Source: Aurelia coerulea
Lineage: Eukaryota; Cnidaria; Scyphozoa; Semaeostomeae; Ulmaridae
NCBI GenBank assembly: GCA_039566865.1
Contig: CM076955.1
Coordinates: forward strand, 10,679,001-10,743,000
Direction: 5' to 3'
Length of the DNA: 64,000 nucleotides
Positions 10,501 through 20,508 of the stretch are shown here, piece after piece (within the stretch, counting starts at the first letter, position 1; every line of letters starts with the position of its first letter). The translations under genes were made by a program, and so were the position numbers. The notes under the pieces were generated by a model, which was not told the DNA's origin, did not search any database, and saw only the letters and a list, made by a program, of their open reading frames with translations.

Positions 10501-12933
10501 AAGCTTAGCCAACAGCAGAGAGTGTTAGTTTCCGCAAAGAAACTCAAAGAGCTGAAAGGCAGCAAGTGCTATCATACTCTGGATAATGGATCAATCTGCC
10601 TTGGCATTTTATCATTCACAATTGATTTGAAAGGAACTGTTGCACAGTTAAGATGGTCTTGTCCCAACAAACACAATGGTATGTGGGTATCTTCAGAGGT
10701 CATTGGAAAATCCCATCATCAGGATATTTATTTAAATGACCTACTGATTGGGGCCTGTGTTCTCCTCTCAGGTAATAATTATTCAAAATTTCAGCTGCTT
10801 TGCAAATTTCTCAGTCTTGCCGTGCCAGACAGATCAGTGTTTTGCAGAAATCAACGCCTATTTTATTTACCAGTGATACTCACTATGTGGCATGATATGA
10901 AGTCCAAGCTGTTGGAAACACTGAATCCATACAAGGAGATTATTATTGGTGGAGATGGGAGAAATGACTCCCCTGGCTTCTCAGCTCGATTCTGTGTTTA
11001 TGTTGCCATGGATCTGTTCACCAAGTTAGTTATTGACATGGAAATTCTTGACAAGAGGGAGACTGGTGGAGCTTCTACAAATATGGAAAGAGAAGGCTTA
11101 ACTCGTATTTTGTTGCGATTGATGGAGCAAATAGACATTGGAGAAATTGCCACAGATGCATCTAGTAGTATAATGAAGAGAATTTCAGAACTTAAAGGTA
11201 ATTTTTTTTTTAATTTCTCATTTAAGTTATCATTTTTTTTATAAGAAACTAGGGTGTGGGGCTGGTACTGTGCAGTTTCTTAAATTTTAAGGCACTGTAT
11301 TGCTACCAAAAGTTTCTTTGTGCTTCCAAGATATCTTGGTGTTTTTTATATTTTCTGATACCCTAAGTGTAGGAGTGGACCTGCTTTTGTTAGAAGGGCT
11401 TCCAAATTATTTTGTAAGATATCAAAACTTGTAAGAACATACTGTAATTCACACTCAAAACAATGGCAAAATAGTTGCTATCATTGTGCAATGTCAAAGC
11501 ATTTTTTAATGCAAATTACAAGTTTCTTAGCTTTTATGAGTGTATGTACCCTGGTCTTTTGATATAGTACAGGCATTACACTTGCAATTTTCTTCTTGTC
11601 CAAGGATCTTTTCAGCTTTTATAAGAATAAGTCTTGAGAATCATTCAGTGCTTAATTACACAGAGGTACTACGTAGCATTTGTTCTTCTTGATGGCATAG
11701 TGTTCTTGTCATGTTAATGTGCACAAGCGCTGTACTGTACATTCAATTATTTAGCAATTGGATTGTTTTAATGTTATTTCAATTGAATTTTTGCAAAACA
11801 ACAAATCAGATTAAATGGTTATATTTTCATATCATTTCCAGAGTCAGTATTGTTGATTGCTTACAGTAGATACTTGTAGAACTGTATCTGCATACCTCAT
11901 ACCATGCACATGAAATGTGTACTTCAAGTATTTAGTCAATCAACAATGTGACGTACTATGCAAAAATGCACATAAGAAAAGTAATGGGGAGAGAAAACAC
12001 CCCAAGTATGATTTTTAGTGCAGGTGAATCAAAGTTCAAATCATGGTTTCAAATTTTGTCATCAGGTCTTGATTTTATTCTGAGGGGTGATTGGGTAATA
12101 CTTTTGCAACTAATTTTTCAGCAACTCACCCTGAACTTGAGAACATGGCACATTCATTGGATGTTTGGCACATGTCAAAGAGGCTGACAAAAAAGCTACA
12201 CAAAATTGTAGATCATAAGGAAGGAAAGCAGCTGAAACCGTGGATTGAAAGCATTCTCAACCATTTCTGGCATTGCTGTGAAACTGCTAAGGGGGATGAA
12301 AAGAAACTGAAGGATTCATGGCTTGGCATTCTCCACCATGTCTGTGATGAACATGAGTGGGCTGGTTCTCATTGTGACCATGGGCCCCTTGAGTCTACTG
12401 AGCCCAAACAGTTTTTGAAGAAAGATTCACCAGTGATGGAAAAATTACGAACAATTGTTCTTGATACAAAAATCTTGAGTAAACTCCAATACTACACCAC
12501 ATTTCGGCATACTGGTTACATAGAAAATTTTAACAGTATGCTCACAAAATATGCCCCCAAAAGGTGTGCATTTGATTATCCGTATTTTAAATGCAGAATG
12601 GCACTTGCAGGTATAGACCACAATATGCACATTTACCGACCACATGCTACAACAAAGGATGGAAGGGCATGCTTCAAACGCAAATATTGCAAGGCAACCA
12701 GAAAATTTCGAGTTGAGCCTGTTAAGGAAAAAAAAGAGTTTTCCTATATTCCATATTGCCTTGCCAAGATTGTTGTTGAGCGACAATGTTACACTGACAC
12801 TGTACATGAGAGAGTTGCAAGAGTTCCAGGTGATCCAAAGCTCATTTCAAGGAACCTAGACCTAGTGGTAAAGCCTCCTTCAACCAGCAACCTTGTCCAA
12901 GAACGAAAGTCAAGAATGGAGACAAAGAAATGA
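7580..12933 (+). CDS. T1 DDE-transposase-like protein (5 exons, 853 aa)
   Basis: Exons by eye: 7580-7878, 8211-8284, 8975-9305, 10152-11197, 12122-12933. All junctions have GT-AG signals and frames join without stops (2562 nt). The N-terminus has a basic AT-hook-like KKRKGRPKRK; residues ~125-235 are Ser/Asp-rich. The catalytic-like core has GGDGRNDSPG (Asp ~503), IATDASSSIMK (Asp ~570) and HTGYIENFNSML (Glu ~718), with a His/Trp/Cys-rich insertion between (LDVWHMSKRL, EHEWAGSHCDHG). This fits a DDE nuclease fold with an insertion domain, as in Mutator- or Kolobok-related transposases. It belongs to a family I remember as widespread 'uncharacterized' proteins in cnidarians. Presumed role: excision and integration of T1. 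The stop lies 58 bp before an inserted MITE, then the convergent P2RX7-domain gene. ATG 7583 is an alternative start. Confidence 0.75.
8519..8586 (+). repeat. Short SINE-tail-like fragment with ATT repeat
   Basis: GCCCTGGGGATATATGGCGC followed by TATAAAAATGTCCATATTATTATT resembles the 3' end of a tRNA-derived SINE or LINE. It lies in the second intron of the DDE-like gene. No Pol III boxes are seen upstream. Confidence 0.35.
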
Positions 12934-12991
12934 CACATTTACTGTCTACATATTTAGCTGTTGTAGTTATTGTACAGTGTAATATTCAATA

Positions 12992-13749
12992 CCAGGTGTC
13001 TCAAAAAAGTACCCCTTTTTGATTAAAAAAGGGAGCAAAACGATAAAAGTTCATGATTTTTTAGTTTACTGTATAGCCACATTTTTCCATCTTTAACTTA
13101 AATGCACATACCTTGCATTTTGACATTGTCCAACAGACATTGGAGATATGAGTTTACAAAGTCAAAATTTGGAGTGCACCTGAAACAAGAGGTTTTTAGA
13201 AAGGGCCTTGCCATGATTTGACATCACATTACACATTTTGCAAAATAACTGTTCAACTTTTAACTTATATTTTTTACTTTTGAAAATAATTATGCCTTGC
13301 ATTGCTTCAATTGTTCTTGACATGACTTTTTTTCCGGAATCATCCCTTGCAATGCATTTAATCCCAAGTGTTTTATATTTAAAGACAATGAAAAGGAGAA
13401 CTTGCACGCATTTTTTGGAGATGTGGCACAACTGTATCATTGTTATCACATTCTTATAATGTTTGTTTTATCAGGGTCATGCCTGTGCGTCTTTCATTCT
13501 TTTCAAAAGCAAAAACTGAAAACTGAAGTTTGCAGGTACTTTGGAAACTGTTAATGACAGACACAAATCATGGCTAGGCCCTTTTTCGAAACCTCTAGTT
13601 TTTGGGTGCACTGTAAATTTTGACTTTGCAAACTTGTATCTGCGGTGTTGAAGATTGATAATTTTAGCTGTGAACTAGGAGAGCAACAATATCTTATCAT
13701 TTTGTTCCTATTTTCAGTCAAAAGGGGTACTTTTTTCTGAGACACCTGG
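12992..13749. mobile_element. TA-flanked MITE between two convergent genes
   Basis: The ends are inverted copies starting CCAGGTGTCTCA, then AAAAAGTACCCCTTTT on both sides, bordered by TA (12990-12991 and 13750-13751). Similarity of the arms extends about 200 bp inward with divergence. There is no coding capacity. It fills nearly all of the space between the stop codons of the two T1 genes (12933 and 13759). Confidence 0.85.
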
Positions 13750-13758
13750 TACAATTAT

Positions 13759-15847
13759 TCAATTTCTCTTAAAACCCATGTACTGTCCATCTGGGGATGG
13801 GTATACTTCTCTAATGACCTTTACTACACATGATGGGAGAATCCTCCGATTGCTTCTGCCGAGTCTACCATACTTCCACAAGGCAAATTGCCTGTATCCA
13901 GCCTTCCTGAATGAATTCATGGAATAATCCATGGGATCTGCACGGATATCACATCTTGCAGTTATGTTGAGCTGCAGGATATCTCGGTCTAGGCAAAGCT
14001 TTTGGAACATCTTGTAGGATGTCACACATACCCTCCTGCCACAACATTTGTTTTCATCTGGATCTCCAGTTTCAACGCAAATGCCACACTTGCACCAAGG
14101 TTGCGAGTCTGGTCTTGGAATAGGCTGCTGTGGGTGCTGTACCATATGTATGAGGTCCCTTACATACTCAAAGCTTCCTGCCCCAATGACAGCCAATTCA
14201 ACGGTGAGCTGTTGAAGTGTTTCAAGCGTGAGGTCATTGATTAAATCCTAACAAATAAAAGAGAAAAAATTCAGGCAAAAGTATCATGATGGGAAACCAT
14301 AAATGTGCATTTCATATATAGGTTTTATTTACCCCGCCTGTAATTTCCTAAACCCACTATTGCTTCTTTTGGGTTACTGTAGTTTGCAATGTGATCATTT
14401 TACTTTCTGGCTGTACAGTAGAAGTGAGAAGGCTGTACACATTTTTTAAATGAAACCACTCACATTTTATGAGAAATTTTAGGCTCAGTATTTCAAAAAT
14501 TTAAAAACCAGACTGCCTGCACAAAAAATGCCAAGAGACTTTCGTAATTTGCAGCTTTATTTTCCCATGGCATTCAAACAACATTTTGGCAGTACTGGCA
14601 AATGCTTTACAGTACATTGTTTTAACAGCAAATGCCCAACCGTTTTCAAGTTCTTAACTGTGGTGCACCTTGGAAGCTGTTTTATTGTGGTGTACTTTGA
14701 CGTTGTGTGTACATTTATTGCATTTGGTTATTAATCCATATCAAAGAATTTTATCTTGAAAAGTCCAAAGATAACTTTAATCTTTCTGTGACTGCTCACC
14801 TGCACTTTTTGCTTTGCAAGCTCAATTTCTTGCTCCATGGTAAGGAATCCTTGCTGGTGTCTTCCCTGATTTCTGCCTTGGTTTGCCCCAGCTGGTTGCA
14901 CCTCAATATTCCCTGGCTAAAATGAAAGAATTTTTCTTTCTAAGCAACATTTCAAAAGTTAGTAGTTTACTCATGTAGACATTCAACATCGGTTTACATA
15001 GTGCAATTTATTTTTGATAAGAAACTGGGCTCTATAGTTTGCAGTGCTGTTGCCTAATTTTGAACACAAGTTTCTTAACAGGGCTGATTAAGAAATTGCT
15101 GAAGAAATTTTTATTTCACCGATTTATGATGAGCAATTTTATGGCAACATCGTTTAAAAATGTATATCACATCTTGCAGATTATCCAGCTACTTTATCCG
15201 GCTACTGTATCATTTCATTGCCTTGACTCCCCCCCCCCCAAAGGCAGGGCTAATACATGGTGATTCACAATTAAATAGCCTACTGCTGTTTAATAGAAGC
15301 TCTGAGAAAGTTTCTTAATTTTCATAAATCTACATTAGTTAACCAATTCATAGTATGACCAATTCATCTTTCTACTTGAAGGTTAGGATTTAACAATTTC
15401 GTAGAGAAAGACTTAACCCACCTTTCCGTTCGAGCACCACTTCACCACTGTGCCCCGACTCTTTTTGCCACACAGACACTGTTCTGTGCACTGCAAGTTG
15501 GCGTCTTTGCAAGGACAGCCTGGCCTCCTGCCTGAGCGTTTTGAGCACGTTCCCTTGCAACAGCAAGTAGGCCTCTGAAATCAAAAGAATGTCAATGAAT
15601 GATCATCTGAAAACGATTGAAACGAAGAGTTTTAGGATTGACCTGACGGGCACCACACAGGCCTGCCTCCGGGACCCTATAAGCGAGAGTTCATCTTCTG
15701 CGTGCTTTCAGAAAAAAGTAACAAAGGATCAACTTTACAAACCTCCATTTCTTGCTGCACATTTCTTTCGTTTCCAACTGACGAGTCTTCGACGCTTTCT
15801 TCTGCATCGGTGTCACGGACTGGAGAACCATAAAAATTGGCGGCCAT
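13759..15847 (-). CDS. T1 accessory protein: CXC-like Cys-rich module + P2RX7 cytoplasmic domain (4 exons, 287 aa)
   Basis: Exons on the minus strand: 15847-15743, 15574-15422, 14916-14800, 14247-13759; every junction is GT-AG in phase 0 (864 nt, stop included). Residues 1-35 are acidic. Exon 2 encodes a CXC/tesmin-like zinc module: RPTCCCKGTCSKRSG, then GCPCKDANLQCTEQCLCG. A short Gln/Gly linker leads to the C-terminal domain, which has CKCGICVETGDPDENKCCGR, then CVTSYKMFQKLCLDRDIL, FRKAGYRQFALWKYGRLG, LPSC and a final YPSPDGQYMGF. These are the conserved Cys/His and C-terminal features of the P2X7 receptor 'ballast' domain, which binds zinc and guanine nucleotide in the receptor. No P2X channel part or membrane segment is present, so this is a free-standing copy. 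Convergent with the DDE gene. Role in the element is unknown; DNA or chromatin binding through the CXC module is inference. Confidence 0.8.
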
Positions 15848-16389
15848 GTTTGTTGAGAACTTCTGCTGTGCGGGGGCGATGGTTGAAACTGAAAGCGAGA
15901 CGCAGCTTCACGACTGTTTGTTTTTGTTTACATTTGATCTTTTGCGCACCGGCAAAGGATCATGGGGAGCACAGGGTCTTTAAAAGAGAAAGAAAAGTGT
16001 CTCAGCTCTTCTTTGATTGGGGTGTTTCTTGGGGGGGGGGGGGGTGAAAAGCTGTCTGAAGCATACTGCAAGTACAATCCATGGAAATCCCCACAATGAT
16101 GCGATGCCAGCCGAGCGTTGGGCTGCAAACCAAACAATATCCACCTAGCAATAACGATCCTTGCAGTGTAAGTGTCGGATCACAACTCAAAATAAAACTG
16201 GTTCAGGATAACAGAGATCACGATGTAAGAAATAGTTACTTTTCTTCGTGTCATCCAATAAAATATTTTTAATCCCCCTCCCACCATACAGTCTTTTTAT
16301 AAGAATACTGTAAATTTTGTCCAGCCTCAATACTGTTAAGACTTTTTCGTTTTGAACCTGAATATATTCTTAGAATATTCATATCAGTC

Positions 16390-16615
16390 ATGCGATTCTC
16401 TGTTATGAACATCGCAAAACAGGCAACTGCTGAAAATGGGACACAAATATGCGAGTTGAGGCTGACATATTCTTATAATATTGTGAAAAATTTGATGATT
16501 CTGGAAGAAACTAAGAATTTGGGCAGTAAAATTATCACAGTACTTGACTTGCTCGGTTTTTTTGGCGATCTGGGCCGCTCTGAGCGTTGAGTTTCTTATA
16601 AGCAGTTTCTTACCA
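16390..16615 (-). repeat. Dispersed repeat copy (AAGAAACTCAAC family)
   Basis: The minus strand begins near 16615 with TAAGAAACTGCTTATAAGAA, then AAACTCAACGCTCAGAGC and GATCGCCAAAAAAACC. It resembles the two direct copies at 53490-53860 and 54190-54540. Non-coding; boundaries approximate. Confidence 0.5.
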
Positions 16616-16844
16616 AAAATCTATGTGTAGTTTGAGAATTTAATTCTCGTTAAAACATTATTATGAAATAGACAAAAATAGTAACAATAAAATAGATAAT
16701 TTGAGAGGAAGATTAAAGCAGCAGGAAATTCATCATAATTTGGACTTGTGCGGTGATGAGTACTTCTAATTCATGCAGATTAGCAGGTTCGTGAAACAGG
16801 AATATTTTTTGAGGTGTGGCAACCTTCAAGGTCCTTGAACCTAC

Positions 16845-16965
16845 CGTGAAAGCTCTATTAAGCCCCATCTCTTTTAAGCCCCCCTCTCTAATAAGCCCCT
16901 CCCTTCTGAGCCAAAATTTTTTTATAAGCCCCCTTCTCTATTAAGCCCCCTCTATAAAAATAAAT
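16845..16965 (+). repeat. AAGCCCC-rich repeat
   Basis: AGCTCTATTAAGCCCC is followed by several imperfect repeats of TTAAGCCCCC with C/T runs. Related sequence (GCTCTATTAAGCCCCTCAG when reversed) appears in inverted copies at about 57280-57400 and 60590-60700. Non-coding dispersed repeat. Confidence 0.45.
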
Positions 16966-17009
16966 GTACTATTAATTAACATTTTCCTTTCATTGAATGA
17001 AATAGTGAA

Positions 17010-18225
17010 TAACTAAAAGTTCAGGAAGGAGTGCAGTTGTCACATGACCTAAGCACTGTTACACGTTATTTCTAAATCGATTTTGATTTGAGGTGGAATT
17101 TACAGTTGCAACAAGAAGCCAAAAAAATATTTTACGAAGAATATAAAGCTGGAATAACTTCAAATTTATTTTGTGTGGAAGTATAGATTGTTGCTGCAAG
17201 TCACTGTTCATCAAAACGGGCAGAATACTTCTGTCATCGTTTCTGATTTGTCTCGCTTTCCTCAGAGACAGTAAACAACATTTTGATGATGTTCGAGTGC
17301 CAGAACTCATAAATATGCTTAGAAACTACTACAAGAAAGAAAGTTGCTCGAGGTTCGTAGATCTTTAATTCTCTTCATTTATATTCGACTCGTAAAACGG
17401 TAGAAATTCAATCATGTCAACTTTCAGTTGCTACATTGAAACAAAGGATCAGTGCTAAAATATATCAAGACGATCACAAATAGCGAGCCAAAAGTACATC
17501 AAAATGAATTCAAGAATTGCTTTTTTCTCTTCTAAAGAGCATGCAGCCCAATGAACGTTAACCCTAAACATTATATTAAATCTTTTCGTTTAGCTCAAAC
17601 AGCAGATGAAAATGCCCAAATGATCTCATTAGTCTAGGAACAGCCATAGGTCCCATAGGCCTAGGCCTGACTTGGATTTACGAGCTAAAATAAGTTTCTG
17701 AAAAGATGATACTTCAAAATTGGTGGTTACTAGAAATATCAATGAAATGGTAGAAAATATATCTGTCAACAATATTTTGATGCAAAAATCGTCAATCAAA
17801 AGGTTTCGTTTTGCTTTGTAGGAAAATTGAACTCGGTTTCTGGACGGTTCTTTAGTAGAAACTTTTCAATGGGAAGGACGACATGCGATCTGGGCTGTCT
17901 GACCTCCCTGCATTCGTGTGCGTTTAGGCAACAGTCTGCAAATTTATATCCGACTTCAGAGACAAATGAAGTGCATTCATTTTAAATTTCACTTAATTTC
18001 CTGAATGGATTGCAGAAATATGCGCCCAGATGTGGCGTCGGGTCGCAAGGGCCTAAGCATGATTCTGCGATTTTCAAAACTGCCTCGGGTTTCTTTCTCG
18101 TCATGTAAAAAAATTTAGAAGAAGCAGATTCAAAACCATATTGCTATTTCGTAATCTCTGAAGTCTAAGGATTTTATCGATATGCACAAAAGATATCTAA
18201 CATTTGTGTTTGTGCTTAGGAGAGA
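17010..18225 (-). repeat. T1 right terminal inverted repeat
   Basis: Reverse complement of 6027-7290 with scattered substitutions and small indels; ends at TCTCTCC read on the minus strand. It has no coding content. Sequence outside 18225 switches at once to minus-strand LINE coding remnants. Confidence 0.85.
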
Positions 18226-18850
18226 ATTATAATAGATCGAGTTTGACGATTTTATATGAACATTCTCAAGATTGAGATAACATCCTTGCACAGTTAATTC
18301 CTTACAAGCCTCGAGATCTCTTTCAACACACAGCTGATACAGCTTCTTTTGAAGCTCACACTGATTGTCGCATCATGTTCCTTTAATAAGAGCCATCGCC
18401 TTGTCATTCACATACTTAATATCAACGTTCAAGCTTCTTGCATATTTTACCATATCTGGCCAGTCGGACTGACAACTGAAACTTGTGTTACAAGCCAAGA
18501 AACCATCATCTGTTAATTCATATCCAAGGAAATTATTTGCACCATCTGTTGGCTTAACTCCTCTTTTTTCGTGTCTAACTCAAGAGATGACCTAGCAATT
18601 TGCCTAAAATGTATGGCGTCATGATTTAGCATCTTGATAAGAAAGGCTACACGTGTTGATCTGTAGACATCTGAAATTCGCTTAATGCCAAGGCCACCAT
18701 TTTCTCGGGGAAGGAATATCACAATTCGTGTGGTGGACTTGTAGAGGGAAAATAACTCTCGAACTGCGTCAGTTATTATATTGTCAAGCTGGTCGAACTG
18801 CTTTACACTCAGTCTTGAATTATAAAAATGTGCAATTAGAATTAGGTTAG
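18226..18850 (-). pseudogene. R2-like LINE polyprotein fragment (post-RT region)
   Basis: The minus strand encodes FYNSRLSVKQFDQLDNIITD, then LPRENGGLGIKRISDVYR, FLIKMLNHDAIHFRQIA and SSLELDTKK. After a one-base frameshift it reads NNFLGYELTDDGFLACN, then an in-frame stop, ending near SSNSIYYN at 18226. This is the conserved thumb/linker region downstream of the RT in REL-endonuclease LINEs. The order and strand fit with the endonuclease remnant at 5160-5920, on the other side of T1. Confidence 0.7.
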
Positions 18851-19035
18851 CTTTCATTGTAATTAGGTTAGTTTTCATTATAATTAGGTTAGCTTTATTT
18901 TTAGTTGCAGGGTACATTGTAAAACAGTTACTTAAACTGAATTGTAACCCTGGGTAAACAATTTTAAATAAAAAATAAAATAAATTAGGATGCAATAACT
19001 AATTAGAACTATTTTACTTTGCATCTAATACTAAT
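18851..19035. repeat. LINE-tail-like sequence with short tandem repeats
   Basis: The AATTAGGTTAG motif recurs three times at ~18840-18895. GTAACCCTGGGTAAAC then AATTTTAAATAAAAAATAAAA resembles a LINE 3' end with an A-rich tail. No coding content. Confidence 0.4.
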
Positions 19036-19108
19036 TTTATTTTATTTCGTGGGTAGGCATCAATTGGCTGTAAGCTAGCTATTTTTAAGCGCCTACCATA
19101 AAGAAATC

Positions 19109-19150
<42 letters not shown>
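19036..19150 (+). repeat. SINE tail copy with (AAT)n
   Basis: GTGGGTAGGCATCAATTGGC through ATAAAGAAATC and an AAT tract is a close copy of the 3' end of the SINE at 4865-5155, without the tRNA-like head. Confidence 0.65.
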
Positions 19151-19152
<2 letters not shown>

Positions 19153-19154
19153 TA

Positions 19155-19335
19155 ATAATATTGCTTTTAACAGTTTTGCTTTTAACAGTTTTGTTTTTCA
19201 TAACAAATAATAAAAATTTAATATTTCGATTTAAAAATCTTCTTCACCATCTTATTATAACAGAAAATAAAAGTATAAAAACAACACTGTTAAAAATTTC
19301 GTACGTTTCGATTTAAAAATCTTCTTCAGCTTCAG
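19155..19335. repeat. Direct duplication of a TTTCGATTTAAAAATC motif
   Basis: TTTCGATTTAAAAATCTTCT occurs near 19221 and again near 19306, separated by AT-rich sequence. The minus-strand flavour resembles Penelope-like element ends, but this is weak and there is no coding evidence. Confidence 0.3.
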
Positions 19336-19336
19336 C

Positions 19337-19337
<1 letters not shown>

Positions 19338-19423
<86 letters not shown>

Positions 19424-19543
19424 CAGTAAAGAGACGGAGAAGATTCAGAAGTACCAAGATCTAGTACGAGAACTTAAGAAGCTGTGGGACATGAAGGTAG
19501 TGGTCATTCCTATAGTATAAAGAAATCAATAATAATAATAATG

Positions 19544-19603
<60 letters not shown>

Positions 19604-19857
19604 GTAAAGAGCCGGAGAAGATTCAGAAGTACCAAGATCTAGTACGAGAACTTAAGAAGCAGTGGGACATGAAGGTAGTGGTCATTCCTATAGTATAAAG
19701 AAATCAATAATGATAATAATAACAATAATAATAATAACAGTACAGAGACGGAGAAGATTCAGAAGTACCAAGATCTAGTACAAGAACTTAAGAAGCTGTG
19801 GGACATGAAGGTAGTGGTCATTCCTATAGTATAAAGAAATCAATAATAATAATAATG

Positions 19858-19917
<60 letters not shown>

Positions 19918-20150
19918 GTAAAGAGCCGGAGAAGATTCAGAAGTACCAAGATCTAGTACGAGAACTTAAGAAGCTGTGGGACATGAAGGTAGTGGTCATT
20001 CCTATAGTATAAAGAAATCAATAATAATAATGATAATAATAATAATAATAATAACAGTAAAGAGCCGGAGAAGATTCAGAAGTACCAAGATCTAGTACGA
20101 GAACTTAAGAAGCTGTGGGACATGAAGGTAGTGGTCATTCCTATAGTATT
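19338..20150 (+). repeat. Tandem array of LINE-ORF fragments bridged by (AAT)n
   Basis: Five units each start at AACAGTA(A/C)AGAG (about 19422, 19600, 19736, 19914, 20053). Each contains the same ~85-bp piece of a Dong/R4-like ORF (QKYQDLVRELKKLWDMK) and units 1-4 end in TATAAAGAAATCAAT plus an AAT tract. Unit spacings are 178, 136, 178 and 139 bp, and GAGACGG/GAGCCGG variants alternate, pointing to duplication of a two-unit block. Unit 5 runs on into a full LINE 3' end. Confidence 0.75.
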
Positions 20151-20353
20151 GGGGGCACTTGGAACTACCCCAAAGACACTATAGAAAAGAATGAAGGACA
20201 TTGGAATCGAGACCAAAATAGGGGAATTGCAGAAAACTGTTATCCTGCATACAGCAAGGATCCTTAGAAAGGTCCGTGAGGTTTGATGAGTCTTGTTGAC
20301 ATCAAACCCCAAGAAGAATTATCCATTGACTTGAACAATGTGCGCTATCTTTC

Positions 20354-20355
<2 letters not shown>
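20053..20355 (+). pseudogene. Dong/R4-like LINE 3' end, 5'-truncated
   Basis: Continues from array unit 5: IQKYQDLVRELKKLWDMKVV, a GALGTTPKTL stretch, one stop, then ELQKTVILHTARILRKVREV and a stop near 20285. A 3' UTR leads to the (AAT)n at 20356-20414. It matches the C-termini of the other copies in this window. Confidence 0.7.
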
Positions 20356-20414
<59 letters not shown>

Positions 20415-20508
20415 GATAGATTGATGGACCAGGCACGAGCAATTGTAGTTAATCAATGGTTGACAGAAGGGAATAAGAAGGGAAATTGAAAGAGAAAGTA
20501 CTGACGTA

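Larger units (their letters stand above)
6027..18225. mobile_element. T1: 12.2-kb DNA transposon with ~1.2-kb TIRs
   Basis: Two inverted copies of a ~1.2-kb non-coding sequence (6027-7290 and 17010-18225) bound a unit with two convergent, apparently intact multi-exon genes: a DDE-transposase-like protein (+) and a CXC/P2RX7-domain protein (-). The shared outer end reads TCTCTCCTAAGC. No matching target duplication is evident. The left side may extend another ~120 bp outward (to about 5903), so the right end could be slightly deleted. LINE coding fragments of the same orientation on both sides are consistent with insertion into an R2-like copy. I cannot place T1 in a named superfamily with confidence. 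Confidence 0.8.

Noticed and set aside
12445..12807. 120-codon minus-strand frame
   Set aside because: Shadow of exon 5 of the DDE-like gene.
16031..16044. G-run as a functional G-quadruplex promoter element
   Set aside because: Homopolymer runs of G or C recur throughout (15230, 31060, 33999, 54692, 62483) and have no consistent position relative to genes.
15589..16047. 152-codon plus-strand frame
   Set aside because: It is antisense to the first exon of the P2RX7-domain gene and shows no family features.
19338..20052. CRISPR-like array
   Set aside because: Units are duplicated coding pieces with variable microsatellite spacers, in a eukaryotic genome.
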